Shown here one piece after another: positions 9,712 to 21,131 of a DNA stretch of 64,000 bases. Source of the DNA: Salvia splendens (Eukaryota > Streptophyta > Magnoliopsida > Lamiales > Lamiaceae). The stretch spans positions 30,973,322-31,037,321 of the forward strand of contig NC_056032.1 of NCBI RefSeq assembly GCF_004379255.2, given 5' to 3'. Under the pieces are notes generated by a model. That model ran no database searches, was not told the DNA's origin, and saw only the letters and a program-made list of their open reading frames with translations. Within the stretch, counting starts at the first letter, position 1. Every line of letters begins with the position of its first letter. The translations under genes and the position numbers were made by a program.

Positions 9712-11984
9712 CTATGAACTCTTTGATGAACTTCCCAAGCGGGGGTAATTCACGGATTGGAGGAATGGTATGGTGACATCCAGCTTCCCAAAAATCGATA
9801 GGTAATCGACTGGGTTCTCTTTCTTCCTTTTAGTCACGAAACGGTAAGGGAATGGTTTTCTTCCTTTCGCCTCGTCTACTGGTGCTTCCTCAGCCCTTCC
9901 GGAGTCTTTCTTGGGCACATTCTGGGCTGGAGCTTCTTTCATGGGTTCTGTTTCTTTAGGAAGGTCTTCCCTAGGCAGCATGCCTTTGGTTTCATCTTTT
10001 TCCAATGGCGCTTCATCCAAAAAGAACGGATCTTGTATCTGAGGTAGGGGTCAGTTTAGCTCTTTTTCCGAGACGATGTCTTTCAGCAACTTGGTCCCAC
10101 TAGGCTCTCCACTGGTTTTCTTCGGTTGAAGGCCATCATAAGTAGTTCCTGACCTCAATGTAACCTTACTCACATTCGCCTTTTCGGGTATTTGGACTGT
10201 AGAGGGGAGTTTCCCTGCATTTCCTTTCAACTCACCCACCGAACTGGCCAGCTGGGCCAACTGCCTATTCATCATATCCATGTTCGCTTTATGTTCATTC
10301 TGGGCATTTTCCATCCCCTGCAATACTTCGTTGTGGGATTACAACTCGCCCTTGATACCTTGCTGTGACGCGAGCAATTCTCCCATCATGTCCTCCATGG
10401 ATCGTCTGGTCCTGTTGGAATATTGTGACTGATTTGGGCCTTGGTGCTGGTTATACTGGGAACTTTGGTTAGGCTGGAAATTTTGGAAGTTTTGCTGGTT
10501 CTGGTTAGGTGGGTATTGGTTATACTGGCCAGGAGGGTTATACTGGTCTTGTGATATTGGTTCTGGTTCTGGTTTTGGAAATGATTTTGGTTCTGATGGT
10601 GTTGGGGTGCTTGATTCGGCTGATTTTGGTAATTTTGGAAGTTTCTCTGGTGGGGTGGTATGTAGACAGGGTTTGGGTTTTGGTGTTGTGGGTTTTGGTT
10701 TTGGGATTGTTGGTTCCTTCCTGACCAGTTGAACTGGTGGTCCGGGTTTGCTGGCCCACGGTTGGGGTTTTGGTTCGAGTGTGGGTTATATTGGTTCTGA
10801 CCTTGACCTTGGTTTTGATTTTGGTTCCCATCTCCCCATCGAAAATTTGGGTGATCCCTCAATGGTGAGTCCCTTTGTCTCCCCTGGATCCAATTCCCAT
10901 TTGAGTTAAAATACCCGGTAGCATTAGCCTGCTCCATACTGACCGAGTCGTTTGGCTGATCATAGCTCGTTTCTTGGTTTCCCTGTTCTGCACCCTTGTA
11001 GTTCCCAACTGGGGAAGTCGGCGGTGTATTCTTCTCGATTGCGCTCAGAAGTGACTTCTTCAGCTCATCCATCTTCAAATCCATCTTCTGTTCAAGCTTC
11101 TGCTCCTGGTCAGTAGACGAGGCACTTGCAACCCTTTCTCAGTTGTATCCATCCCTTGAATGGTCATACTCCTTCTTCGCACTCAGTAGTTTCCTTAGGA
11201 CCCTCTTCGCTTCGCTGACCCGTAGCTGCGTGAAGCTTCCTCCCAACGACGAATTGGCCAAATCTTTGGTTGTTATGTTCATCCCCTCATAGAAGGTATG
11301 ATGTATCTCAATGTCCGCCATGCGATGATTGGGACATGCATCTAAAAGGCCCATATACCTCACCCAATAATCGCTCAAAGGTTCATCATACCCTTGCTTC
11401 ACACTAGTTATTTCTCTTTTCAGCGCGCTTGTCTTGGACGACGGAAAAAACTCGCCTAGGAATACTAACTTGAAATCAGCCCGACTCTCAATGGAGTCGG
11501 GGGGCAGGCGCATGAACCAGGTGTTTGCCTCCCCTTTCAAAACGAACGGCAAAGCCTTCAATCTGTAGTCATCTTCGGTTGCCCCTGCTGGCCTCCTCTG
11601 CGCCCTACAAATCTTACAAAACTCATGAAGGAACTCGTAAGGGCCTTCATAGCTCTTCCCGCAGTATGTAGGCAGAATTGCGATCACATGAGGCTTCACA
11701 TCACAGGCAGTTTGCCCTGGGGTCACAACTATGGCATGAGGTGGTTCTCCTTCGGTATGTGCATTCAGCATCCCGATCTCAGGATCTTCTTCTCCATAAG
11801 CGGCCATCCTTCTCGGGTTTCCCTCTATCCTTGGTATCTCTTCCGGTATTGGTCCTTCTATGGTGTATTGCTCCTCGTCACTACTCGAACCTAAGTCAGA
11901 CAAAGCCGTCGACAGGCCGGATCGAGTGGTTACGAGTATAGATCCTCGCTGAAGGATCTTCGGTCTCCACTGGTCAGGAGCCAC
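9712..11984 (-). pseudogene. gag region of element B, broken
   Basis: Capsid-type gag domain at 11984-11139 (stretches GPYEFLHEFCKICR, ANTWFMRLPPDS, LGEFFPSSK, YDEPLSDYWVRY) followed by an in-frame stop. A second part (11084-10386) is extremely rich in Asn and Gln, with the Athila-type motif DHPNFRWGDGN and no CCHC zinc knuckle. Two further open pieces lie at 10323-10051 and 10020-9712. Several stops and frame changes separate them. The 5' end of gag is truncated at about 11980, where the duplicated A sequence begins. Confidence 0.85.
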
Positions 11985-12457
11985 CAGTGTAGCAGGAACA
12001 ACCGCAGTAAAAGTACCTGAGGAGGAGGCGGATCTGGCTGCGGGTTTGGAGCTTTTGGCGGTCAGTGAACCAAGGTTAGACCATGTTTTTTAGAGGGAAA
12101 CCTCTGCCATTACTGCTGTTGGTGTATCTGAGGGGGTAGCCCCTGTTCTTGCTGCTATTGATGTCGTTGAGAAAGAAACATGTGTTGTGTCTGGAAGTGT
12201 GGTTGTATCTGCTGTTTTGTCTACTAGTAAACTTGAGGGGGAAACCCCTGGTAATTGTGGGAGAATTTCAGAGGGAGAAACCCTAGAACGTGTTGAGGGC
12301 GACGAGGCCTTAATTTCTGAGAAGGCTATGGAGGGGGAAACCCTAGAAAAAGTTGGGGGCGATGAGGCCCATGTCTCTGTTGAACACGATGATGAGGGGA
12401 GGACCCCTGAAAAGGTTGTGGGGACTGAGACCCACAATGAACAAGATTTGGTTGGGG
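11980..12457 (+). repeat. Second copy of element A accessory ORF segment (copy of ~2286-2763)
   Basis: Nearly identical to 2286-2763, including the GET repeats, and continuous with the LTR copy that follows (12458-13990), so the duplicated block is A-flank plus LTR. Visible differences include TTTTAG for TTGAG at about 12089, creating a stop, and a few single-base changes. Its left junction, ...GGAGCCACCAGTGTAGC, joins it directly to B's gag (minus-strand codons for LVAPDQW). A short microhomology, GCCACCAGTG, is shared between the two contexts. The place should hold B's leader and primer-binding site. Confidence 0.88.
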
Positions 12458-13990
12458 TGGACCCCTGTTTATATCACAAGGGTGAAAGAGCAGGTTTGTG
12501 TAGGTGTCGTTTCAAGCAATGGATGTATCCTACTGATCAGTATGGAAGTCCCTGCTAAACCTGAACCTGGTATCAATAATTCCTCAACCCTCTTCTACTG
12601 GGTAGTATAGTGAAGGTAGGGGTCGAATCCCACAGAGATGAATGCGTTTTGGGAATTGTGGTGATATTCTGGAAAGGTTTGGTTAGCTACCACGCTTTGG
12701 GTTGAGACTTATCTAGGCTGGAATTTAAGGTAGTACTCTACTGACTAGGAGGCGGGAGAGATGTTAAACAGACGGCTGTGTACGTGTGAGTGGGGAACAT
12801 GATGTTTGGCTAATAAATGTAGAAGGTACGAGTTTACTATAAAAGACTAAACGGAATATCAGAGGGAAAGAGGTAGTTAGGCGACTAGACCTGCAGATCT
12901 GAAAAGTATCAGCTGAAAAGTAAGGAGAAAAGTAAAAAGCAAAAGCAAAAAGTAACTAAAAAGTAAATGTGGTCCCAAATTTGGATGTGTACATTGTCTT
13001 CTCCAACAAGTCTAAACACAAATCAAACAACTCAGGTTCCATGAACGAGAAATGCAGATTAACAACATCACAAAAAACAGATCTACAATCTAAACTCCAA
13101 ATCAAAAGATTAAACTAACGAAACTGAAATTACGCTTACTGGGTAACATGCAAGGTGGCAGAATAACGTAAACTCAGATTTCACACTAAGACACTTCTGG
13201 AAAATAAATCTAAACAGCCACTGAACTAACAAATCACAGATCGAACAACTCCAAATGAAATCATGCTCCAACACTTAGAAATTACTGCCACAACTAGATC
13301 TAAGCTACCTAGGCAGAATGAAACAGATTTGAACAGAAAGAGATGCATAAAAACAACTTCATTGCATAAAACATTTGGATCTCAACAAAACACTTCAAAG
13401 GATGATAAGTACTGAAAATACAGCAGATCCAACGAAAGAAAACAAGTAAAGGTTAACTAAGAAAGCGAATAAAGATTGCCACTCCGGGCGATGAAACTGC
13501 TACGACTACGGAATAAACTGGCTGGAACGGTGGAAGGCGAATCTCCGGCGGACTTCTGGAACTTCAGGTGACCATGGTTGTAGCGAGGAACGAGAATATT
13601 AAAGACTAGGCTGAAGGACTGATCTGCCGAGAGAGAACTACTCTAACTAAGAGTGTTTTTCCTAAAGTTGATGAAGCTTTCTCTCTCTAGGTGTCTTCCT
13701 TTTATAGGGAGGCTTGCCCTTGATTTTTAGGGTAGACTCTCTTCGCGAAATGACCCTTTTGCCCTTACTTGTGGCTGATTTTCCCAGCAATCCTTCTTCT
13801 CCATCTCGAGCCTTTTTGCCCTTAATGGTCAGTATAGCAACATTCTGATGCCCTTTTCACCTGAGTTGTCCGAGCCTTTCCATACTGACTAGAACACTTT
13901 CCCTGCACACTTCAGCAACTACTTTGCAGATATATTCCAATTATGCACGTTATAGTGACCAGTAACCAAGGCCTAGAATACGACTTATCA
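12458..13990 (-). repeat. 5' LTR of element B
   Basis: Longer copy (about 1533 bp) of the LTR at 2764-4205. It ends on the plus strand in ...CGACTTATCA at 13990, followed by AGGGG and the resumed frame of A. The two copies share most of their sequence with scattered substitutions and the about 90-bp length difference, so they are older than the LTR pair of element D. Confidence 0.85.
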
Positions 13991-16004
13991 AGGGGCAACC
14001 CCTTTGCTGTCTAAGGAGGGAGAAGCCCTCGTTACCAAAGCCGTACTGTAACCCGTCGACGACAGGGTAGATCTAGTCGTGGATTTGACTGATGTCCTGG
14101 AGGGGACGATTTCTCCGGTAAATGCAAGGGAAGCCCGAAGACAAGCTCGTCGGAGCTTGATTGATGAAATTGATGACTCCGTCCAGCAGACGGAACGAGA
14201 AGCGCTGGGTCCAGAGACAGCAGCCCATGAGCAGGACAACTCTCCTAGACCCAGTGGTGGGGAGAGTGATGAGGAAGAACGCCGCCAGGCGGCTGAAAGG
14301 AAAAGGAAGGGAAAGCAGGCTGCTCCTTCCTTGACCAAGAGATCAAAAGGAAAATCTGTTGAAACCTCTCTTCCTCCACCCGCAAGGGTTCCCATATGCT
14401 GCCGAGTCTGATAGCCCTGCTGGATCTAGCGACTCCAAAGAAGAACTTGAAGAAGAGCTCAATTTCGAGCCTACAGAAGTCTGGTTGACCAAGGAATTAC
14501 TGGATGCAATGAGGAAGTTCACTGATCCTAAGCGTGCAACAACGTTTAAAGAAAAGAGTGCCCAGGGCAAGTATGTGAAGTCCGGAAAGAGATATGATCC
14601 CGCGGAGCTTAAGGAGATTGCTTCCGACGTTGAATTCCAGGAGTACATCGCACGATCGGTTTCGACTGGTTGCTGAAACACAGCTCTTTTGAGGTCCCAA
14701 CAGCATTAGCGCGTGAGTTTTTCTCGACCTTTCGCTTGAAGTCTACAACCGATCTGGATGCTAACTCTATTACCTTTCGCCTTTTCAATGAAGAGCACGA
14801 GATGAGCATCCGAGAGTGGTCGCTCCGCATGGGGTTGTTATCGCGCACACAGGATGATGAGGGCTTGTGGAATGACAGGATGGTGGGTCCGCCTAAGTTT
14901 ACCCCGGGTTTCAAACCACAAAGCGCTTGGGAGTTCATAACTCAATCCAAGGTGGGTCAGTTTAAAACGAGTTGTTCGAAAGCTTCGCACATAGAGAACC
15001 GGATCTTGCGATTCGCTCAGACCTTCATAAGTTATAATCTGATGGGTACTGCAAACGCTGCTCTGACCACGGCTGATCTCTACTCTACTTGGTGTATGGC
15101 CAAGGGAGTCCGTGTACACCTGGGCTACTGGCTAGCAAGGCTTGCCATCAGATGGTCGCCAACCCTTCCAGACACATGTATACATGCATCTCCTAGGGGC
15201 ATACCTTCAACGCAACGTAATATTGAAGATAGCCAAATCGTGCCAAGATGTGGAGATGTAATGCCCCCAGAGGTTTTTAATGTCAATTACTTTTTTAACA
15301 AGGGGCTTTTATATATGCATGGGAAGGAGGTCTGTTTTTATGAGGTCGGCAGGTCGGAAGTCCAGGTGAAGCAGGACCCAGAAAGTGTGGAGGCAGGAGC
15401 CAAGGTTGAAGTTGAGGAGATGAGAACGGAGGTGGGATGGATGAGATCAGAAATCAAGATGGTTAGAGAAGAGATTGTGGCCCTACGGGGTAATGAAAAG
15501 GACAGTGTCGATGTTGAGGACGTGCGGAAAAATGTTGCAGGAGTAAAGAAGGAAGTCGCAGGAGTGAGGAAGGAGGTAACCGAGGTAAGAATGGAAGTCG
15601 GGAAAGTCAGAGAGGAGATCGTGGCCCTCAAGGGACGTATTACTGATCTTGTGGCAACGTCGTCTAAGCACACTGAGAGGATAGCAGAGGGCGTCTCGCT
15701 GATGCTGATGATGGCGAAGTGGTTTAAAGAGAGGTTCCCCGATGCACCGAAGTTGCTTCCTTGCCCTGGCAGCGCTTCTAAATCGCCAAAGCAAGGAAGT
15801 CTATCTCTCCAGAAGCCTCCCCAGCCGACGAAGCCTCTGACTGCCCCGTCCGCGGCTAAACCCTTAGCTGTGAAGAAAACAATCCCCAGACGAAGTGAGA
15901 CAGAGAAAGAGGTGCCGGACTCACCGGCGAAGAAGAAAGCTAGAGTGACCCAACCATCTGCACCGCCCAAGTCTGGCTCCCGCGGGGGCCAGACCCCGAA
16001 TTGA
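13991..16004 (+). pseudogene. Accessory protein of element A, central and C-terminal part
   Basis: Continues the frame broken at 2763. Stop at about 14048, then a frame from 14079, frame changes near 14385 and 14658, then open from 14670 to the TGA-type end at 16004. The central domain carries FDWLLKHSS and EFFSTFRLKSTTDLD, parallel to element B. The C-terminal part (about 15370-15690) is a heptad-rich coiled coil with repeated blocks around REEIVALRG / VRKEVTEVR / REEIVALKG. It ends in a basic, proline- and serine-rich tail with a possible nuclear localisation signal (PAKKKARV). Function unknown; the family occupies the env-like position of Athila elements. Confidence 0.8.
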
Positions 16005-17293
16005 TTCCCCCTAAACCAAGTAACTTTTCAATTTTTGTTTTTTCTTTTCTTCTTCCTTTTCTGTTTATGTTTGTCTGTGACCAGCATGCTCTATTTTGTA
16101 TATATGTGTTGCACCTCCCACACTTAGCTCAATCCTTGGTCTAAGTGTGAGAAGGGGTTGTTCTGTTTTTGCATGCTTTGGTGTTTGTTGCGCCTTTTCC
16201 CACTTAGCCCGTTGTACAGTCTAAGTGTGAGAAGTTTGTTTTGTTTTATGCGCGTTGTGCTGTTCATACTTCCCTATTTCCCCACTTCACTAGGACAGCT
16301 TGGGGACAAGCTTGAGTGAAGTGGGAGGGGGGGAGTAAGTGCAGTATTAGTTTTTGAAATAGGAGTCTTAGAGTCTCTAGGTCTAGCGTTTTTGTGTGTT
16401 GGATGAGCTAGTAAGATAATAAGGCAAGATTCCCTTAGTGAGGGCGATTGAAGATAGGATACATGTCAACTTTGATGCCTTATTTCCTTAATGAACTAAA
16501 AACGGTCTGAATGAAGTAAGGATGATAGAGAACGCCTTAGCTGACCTAGTTGTGAAGCCCCACTATATAAATGTGAGTTATAAGCCTATACACATTGAGC
16601 TAACATGTAAAAATGGGCTGCCACTTGATGCTTAGGGAGTAGAGTATAAAGGAGAAAAAATGGGTTATGGAGGTATAAGCTGGACGAAGTCCAGGAACTG
16701 GTGGTATAAGCTAGACGAAGTCAAGGGGAAAAGGGGATATATATAGAAAAAGAAAAAGAAGAAGAAAAAAGAAAAAATGATGAAAAAAAATAAGGGCAGG
16801 AAGCAATCGCAACCTGACCCAGGAAATCAATAAGGAGAAGGAGTAGTAGGAAGGAGAAACTCTCATAACCCGACGCATCAGTGGTGTAACTTTAACTTTG
16901 GAGCGTTTCGATCCTAACATCCCTGGTGAGGAATGAGTGATCGAGCGAACCTAACTGCTAGGGAATCAATAGGCTATCTTGACGAACTGACAGACCGTTT
17001 AGGTAGAAGAGGGAAGGGGGAGGATTTGAAGACTGTAGACTATCGGATAGAACTTAAGCTTGTGGGGACGGTCGCCTAAAAGTTGAAACTAGTTCATGCT
17101 TATCTGTTGTGTTTTGTTTTTCTTTGTGTGTTGTTTTCTTTTGTGAGTCTGTAGTTGTCTAGGTCTACGAGTCGGTGTTTTGTTTGTGTTTTGTTTGTGG
17201 AGTCGTTCTTAGGAACCGTGCATTGAAATTCGCCTTATTTCTTTTTCTTGTCTTTTATGCTTGAGGACAAGCATGGTTTAAGTGTGAGCAGTT
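16005..17293 (+). other. 3' untranslated region of element A with hairpins and polypurine-tract region
   Basis: Non-coding. Two inverted repeats, CACACTTAGC...GTCTAAGTGTGAG (about 16119-16155) and CACTTAGCC...GTCTAAGTGTGAG (about 16200-16232), and a longer pair CCACTTCACT...AGTGAAGTGGG (about 16281-16325) can form stems. A purine-rich segment runs at about 16740-16800. The end, TTGAGGACAAGCATGG then AAGTGTGAGCAGTT at about 17262-17293, is the usual 3' border signal of Athila-type elements. Confidence 0.7.
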
Positions 17294-18850
17294 TGATAAG
17301 GCTAATTTCATGAATAGGTCTAGGGGATAAATTTGAGGATTTACTGGGTCTAACACATGTTTTAAGCCAAGTGTGTAGAAGAATTTTGCCAGGTCAAGGA
17401 AAAGAAGAGGACAATCACATGTCCGAGGAAACTGGCGAAGAAGTGAGCATTATGAAGGAAATTGCAAGACGGAGGAAATCTCGGAGCCGAAGGGTAGAAT
17501 GGAGATTTCTAGGAAGGTTCTAGAAGATTAAGTCCGCGCCTATATAAAGAAGGAAGCATGCATTCTGGAGGGACCTTCTCGGTGGAGTCCTCATTAACAG
17601 TCTGTGGCTCGTAGCTCACTTTTCTTTTATACACTTGGGTTCTTAGAGGGAAATTCGGGTGGTTTGCGTTTTTGGTTCACTTTTCACTTTCTCGTATTTC
17701 AGTTGGGTTGTAACACCGTCCTGTCGAGGGCGAAGAAACAAGTTCCATTTTTACTTTCTCGTATTTTGTGGATTTCGCCGAGCTTTGTTGTTCAGAGCTC
17801 GGCCCTCTGTTTTTACCGAATATTTCTGTGTTTAATGCAAGTTTAATTTTCTGTCATGTCGTTGATGTTGATTTCTGATTTCACTTTTGTGATTTTCTGG
17901 AGTTTGAGTTAGTTTACTTGTGTTGGATGCGTTTTGCAATTGTTCTCTGAATCTGTGCAGAGTAATGGCTGAATCGAGTTGATCAGAGTTTGTTGGTGGT
18001 TGAATCGGAGGTTTGAATTTGGTATTGTAGTTGAGTTGAGTGGAATCGTTGAATTCGGTGTTGATCGGTTTAGATCTGTTAGATCGGAAGTTATGGAGTT
18101 GATTGAGGTTGTTGTTTGGTTCGGATCACTTGGATCCGGAGTGGATTAAGCATCCGACGTGAATCCGAGCAGAGTTGGTTTAAATTTATGCCTAGCCTTC
18201 GTGTTTTCATTTCATTCCGTCTAGTGAATGTAGATTATTGTTATTTCCGGTTTGTTGCAAGTTTCCGACGACCCAACTTTTATATTCTATTCGAATCTAG
18301 GTACATGCTCTGTTTTCTCCATCTTCGTGTTTGATTCAGTTAAAAGAATGCATGTCGTTGTTAGTTAGAGTTTCATTTTGTTATTTGCAGCTTTTCTGCC
18401 GTACTTGCTAATTTTAGAATTATGGTCCCCACTGTTATATGCTTTATGTCTGCTTTTATTAAGTAGCCATTTACACGGTCTAGGAAGTAAATTTAATATC
18501 TCGTAGTTTTGATGATGTTTGATCTCAGCATGTTTACAGTTTCCTATGTCTACTGTTTACATTTCTTGCCTAGGTCTAGTCATAGTTAAACCTCAACCCA
18601 GTTTGGTGGCAGCAGCCGCCCTTGTCCAGAGTTTCTAAATGCTTTCTTACGTGTCCATCTTCGTGGGATCGACCCATGCTTCTCTATACTAAATCATAGT
18701 ATTCGGGTTGAGGGATCTTTGAAGGGGAGTGTAGTGTGCCCAACGATAGAGCATTCCGTGTTCTCTTGAGTTCATAGACCAAGTGATCTAGTGGATTCAT
18801 AGGACTTGGCATCTCGACCTAGCATAATACCAGAAGCATAGCGCATCGCA
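17294..18850 (+). repeat. 3' LTR of element A
   Basis: Starts TGATAAGGCTAATTTCATG after the polypurine-tract region. Its beginning matches the LTR start of element C (TGATCAGGCCAATTTCATGC at 30849 minus). The block GGGATCGACCC near 18667 corresponds to the terminal region of the LTRs of B and C. The right border is set at ...GCGCATCGCA (18850), immediately before C coding sequence; this is approximate to within about 20 bp. Confidence 0.75.
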
Positions 18851-18851
18851 T

Positions 18852-19309
18852 TTACACACAGCACACGAGCCTCACTTCATCAGCCTTTGCTTTCTTAGGA
18901 ACCGATGAGGCCGGTTCCTCCTTCTCCTTCGCTGCTTGCTTTGGCACACTTTTATTAACAGACACGGTGGTGGGATTGGTTACTATTTCATTTCTCTTCT
19001 GGGTCGGGGTACTGGCTAGAGTACCGGCGGCTTTCTTGAGAGTTGAAGTCCCTGGACCTAGTTGTTTAGACTCGCTGCTGGGTCTGGGAGGCATCATCTG
19101 CTGGGCCAGGGGGAATCTCTTCTCCATCAAAGCAATCATCTTCATCATAACATTGATGGTCTCGGACATCTGCCCATTTTGCACTTCCATGTTCCCCGTG
19201 AGCCCTGCGATATATTTGCTCAACGCGCTTACCTCACTTCGGACTTCTCTCATCTCGCGCCTCCATTCCTCACGCTCAGCATTAGATGGACCTTCCGACT
19301 CTTCCAACT
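18852..19309 (-). pseudogene. Accessory protein of element C, C-terminal fragment
   Basis: Encodes a coiled-coil stretch (EEWRREMREVRSEVSALS) and a basic tail (SSVPKKAKADEV) parallel to the C-terminus of A's accessory ORF (ends PAKKKARV). The frame runs into the end of element A's LTR. Upstream it is joined directly to the RNase H remains at about 19310-19390, so the N-terminal and central parts and all of integrase are deleted. Confidence 0.7.
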
Positions 19310-21122
19310 CCCTCTTCTAACTCCCACTTAATAGAACACAATCTCGTCGTCCTATATACGTAGGAGTCCCTTATATGTAGGACCTCTCAATCAAACTCTT
19401 GAAGTAACAAGACCCAGCGAATCAGTCTCGGTTTAGACTCCTTCTTGGCTAACAGATATTTAATAGCTACGTGATCCGTGAATACAATCACCCTCGACCC
19501 TATCGGAACTTCTCAAATGAGTACACAATAGCCAACATTTCTTTCTCTGTAGTGTCATAATTCTTCTTGGCCTGGTTGAGAGTTTTCGAGGCATAGAAAA
19601 TCACATAACTCTTCCCGTCAATCCTCTGACCTAGGACTGCTCCAACCACGAAGTCACTCGCGTCACACATCACCTCGAACGGGTGATTCCAGTCTAGAGC
19701 TCTGATGATTGGGGCCGATACAAGCTTGCCTTTCAAAAGGTGGAAAGCCCCATGACACGTCTTGTCGAAGACAAAATCTACATCATTCTGCAGGAGACGA
19801 GTGAGTGGTTGTGCAATTTTTGCAAAATCTCTAATAAACCTCCGGTAAAAACCAGCGTGGCCCAAGAACCCTCTTATTTCCCTCTGATTCGTAGGGTAAG
19901 GTAACTTCGAGATCACATCCACTTTCGGTTTGTCTACTTGAATCCCTCTCTCGGATACAACATGGCCTAGGAAAATGCCTTCAGGGACCATGAAGAGGCA
20001 CTTCTCAAAGTTAAGTACGAGGTTCTTTTCCTAACACCTTTGCAACATGACATCTAAATGTCCTAAGCATGACTCAAATGAATCTCCATAAATAGTGAAA
20101 TCGTCCATGAAGATCTCTATGCACTCCTCTAGTAGGTCTGAAAAAATGCTCATCATGCATCTCTGGAAGGTTCCAAGTGCATTACAGAGTTCAAAGGGCA
20201 TTCGCCGATAAGCATACGTGCCGAACGGACACGTAAAAGTGGTCTTGTCCTGGTCTTTTGGATTCACATAAATTTGGAAATAGCCATTGTAACCATCGAG
20301 AAAACAGAAGTATTGTTTCCCAGCTAACCTCTCCAGCATTTGGTCGATGAAAGGCAGGGGAAAATGATCTTTCCGCGTGGCTGTATTCAACTTCTTGTAA
20401 TCGATACACATGCGCCGTCCAGTGACTAATCTCGTGGGCACTAGTTCGTTCTTCTCATTTTTCACCACTTGTATTCCAGATTTCTTCGGTACCATGTGTA
20501 CCAGACTTACCCACTCACTGTCCGGAATGGAATATATAATTCCCAAGGATACTAGCTTCAACACTTCCTTCAGGACCTCTTCTCTCATGTTCGGGTTATG
20601 CTTCCTCTGTGGATCCCGATGGGCCTTTGCACCTTCTTCTAATCGGATGTGATGCATGCAGAGATCGGGGCTGATGCCTACCAGGTTTGACAGAGTCCAC
20701 CCTATTGCTTTCTTGTTCCTCCTGAGCACTTCTAATAATTCACGCTCCTCTAAGTAAGCATACTTCAGACCCGGTGGAAGTGTTTTAAACTCCTTCTTTG
20801 GTGTACTGTCTTCCTGGGGCAGGGGATTCTTTTTCATTTCCTTTGTGGTCAAATCCTCCAAGTCTGGCAATTTTTCCACACCGGCAAGATGGGCAGATCC
20901 CTTTGACGTGGCAGACTTCAGATTCTTACAGAACTCCAAGATCGCCTCTGCTAACTCCTCGTCTGTCAATCCTTGAGTGTTCATTTCCTCACACCATCCT
21001 GCTACTTCTCTATCAATTGAATGACTCAACTCTAAATTATCAATTTGTTCCAGCATGAGTTCAATCTCAAGATATTCCTGGACAAAGGGGTTAATAATAT
21101 CTACGGCATGAAGATTTTCCAC
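19310..21122 (-). pseudogene. Reverse transcriptase and partial RNase H of element C
   Basis: The RT domain is recognisable from the stretches LVHMVPKKSG, RMCIDYKKLN, FCFLDGYNGYFQI, TFTCPFGTYAYRRMPF and the catalytic FMDDFTIYG (about 20115). A TAG at about 20031 separates it from VPEGIFLGHVVSERG, GFLGHAGFYRRFI and the RNase H start (FEVMCDASDFVVGAVLGQ, with Asp-Ala-Ser). A frame change near 19500 leads to [22 protein letters not shown], after which the sequence jumps into the accessory ORF. The order RT then RNase H in Ty3 style is clear. It is inactive through stops and deletion of the integrase. Confidence 0.88.
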
Positions 21123-21131
21123 ATCTAAAGG

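Larger units (their letters stand above)
2764..13990 (-). mobile_element. Element B: Athila-like LTR retrotransposon lacking RT and integrase
   Basis: Minus-strand element inserted in A's accessory ORF. 5' LTR 12458-13990, 3' LTR 2764-4205, both starting on the minus strand with TGATAAGTCG. Internal order: broken gag, protease, then directly the accessory ORF, followed by about 1.8 kb of 3' untranslated sequence. RT, RNase H and integrase are absent. Between gag and the 5' LTR lies a 478-bp copy of A's accessory ORF instead of leader and primer-binding site. B therefore could not be reverse-transcribed in its present form. Confidence 0.85.
1..18850 (+). mobile_element. Element A: Athila-like Ty3 LTR retrotransposon, 3' part, split by element B
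   Basis: Plus-strand element entering from the left window edge. Order: integrase remains (to 1460), spacer, accessory ORF start (2047-2763), element B inserted (2764-13990), rest of the accessory ORF (13991-16004), a 3' untranslated region with hairpins, a junction of the form GTGTGAGCAGTT/TGATAAG at 17293/17294, and a 3' LTR to about 18850. The 5' LTR, gag, protease and RT would lie left of the window. A ends inside the accessory ORF of minus-strand element C, so A inserted into C. An accessory ORF downstream of pol is characteristic of the Athila lineage. The right LTR border is approximate because the other copy is not visible. Confidence 0.8.
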
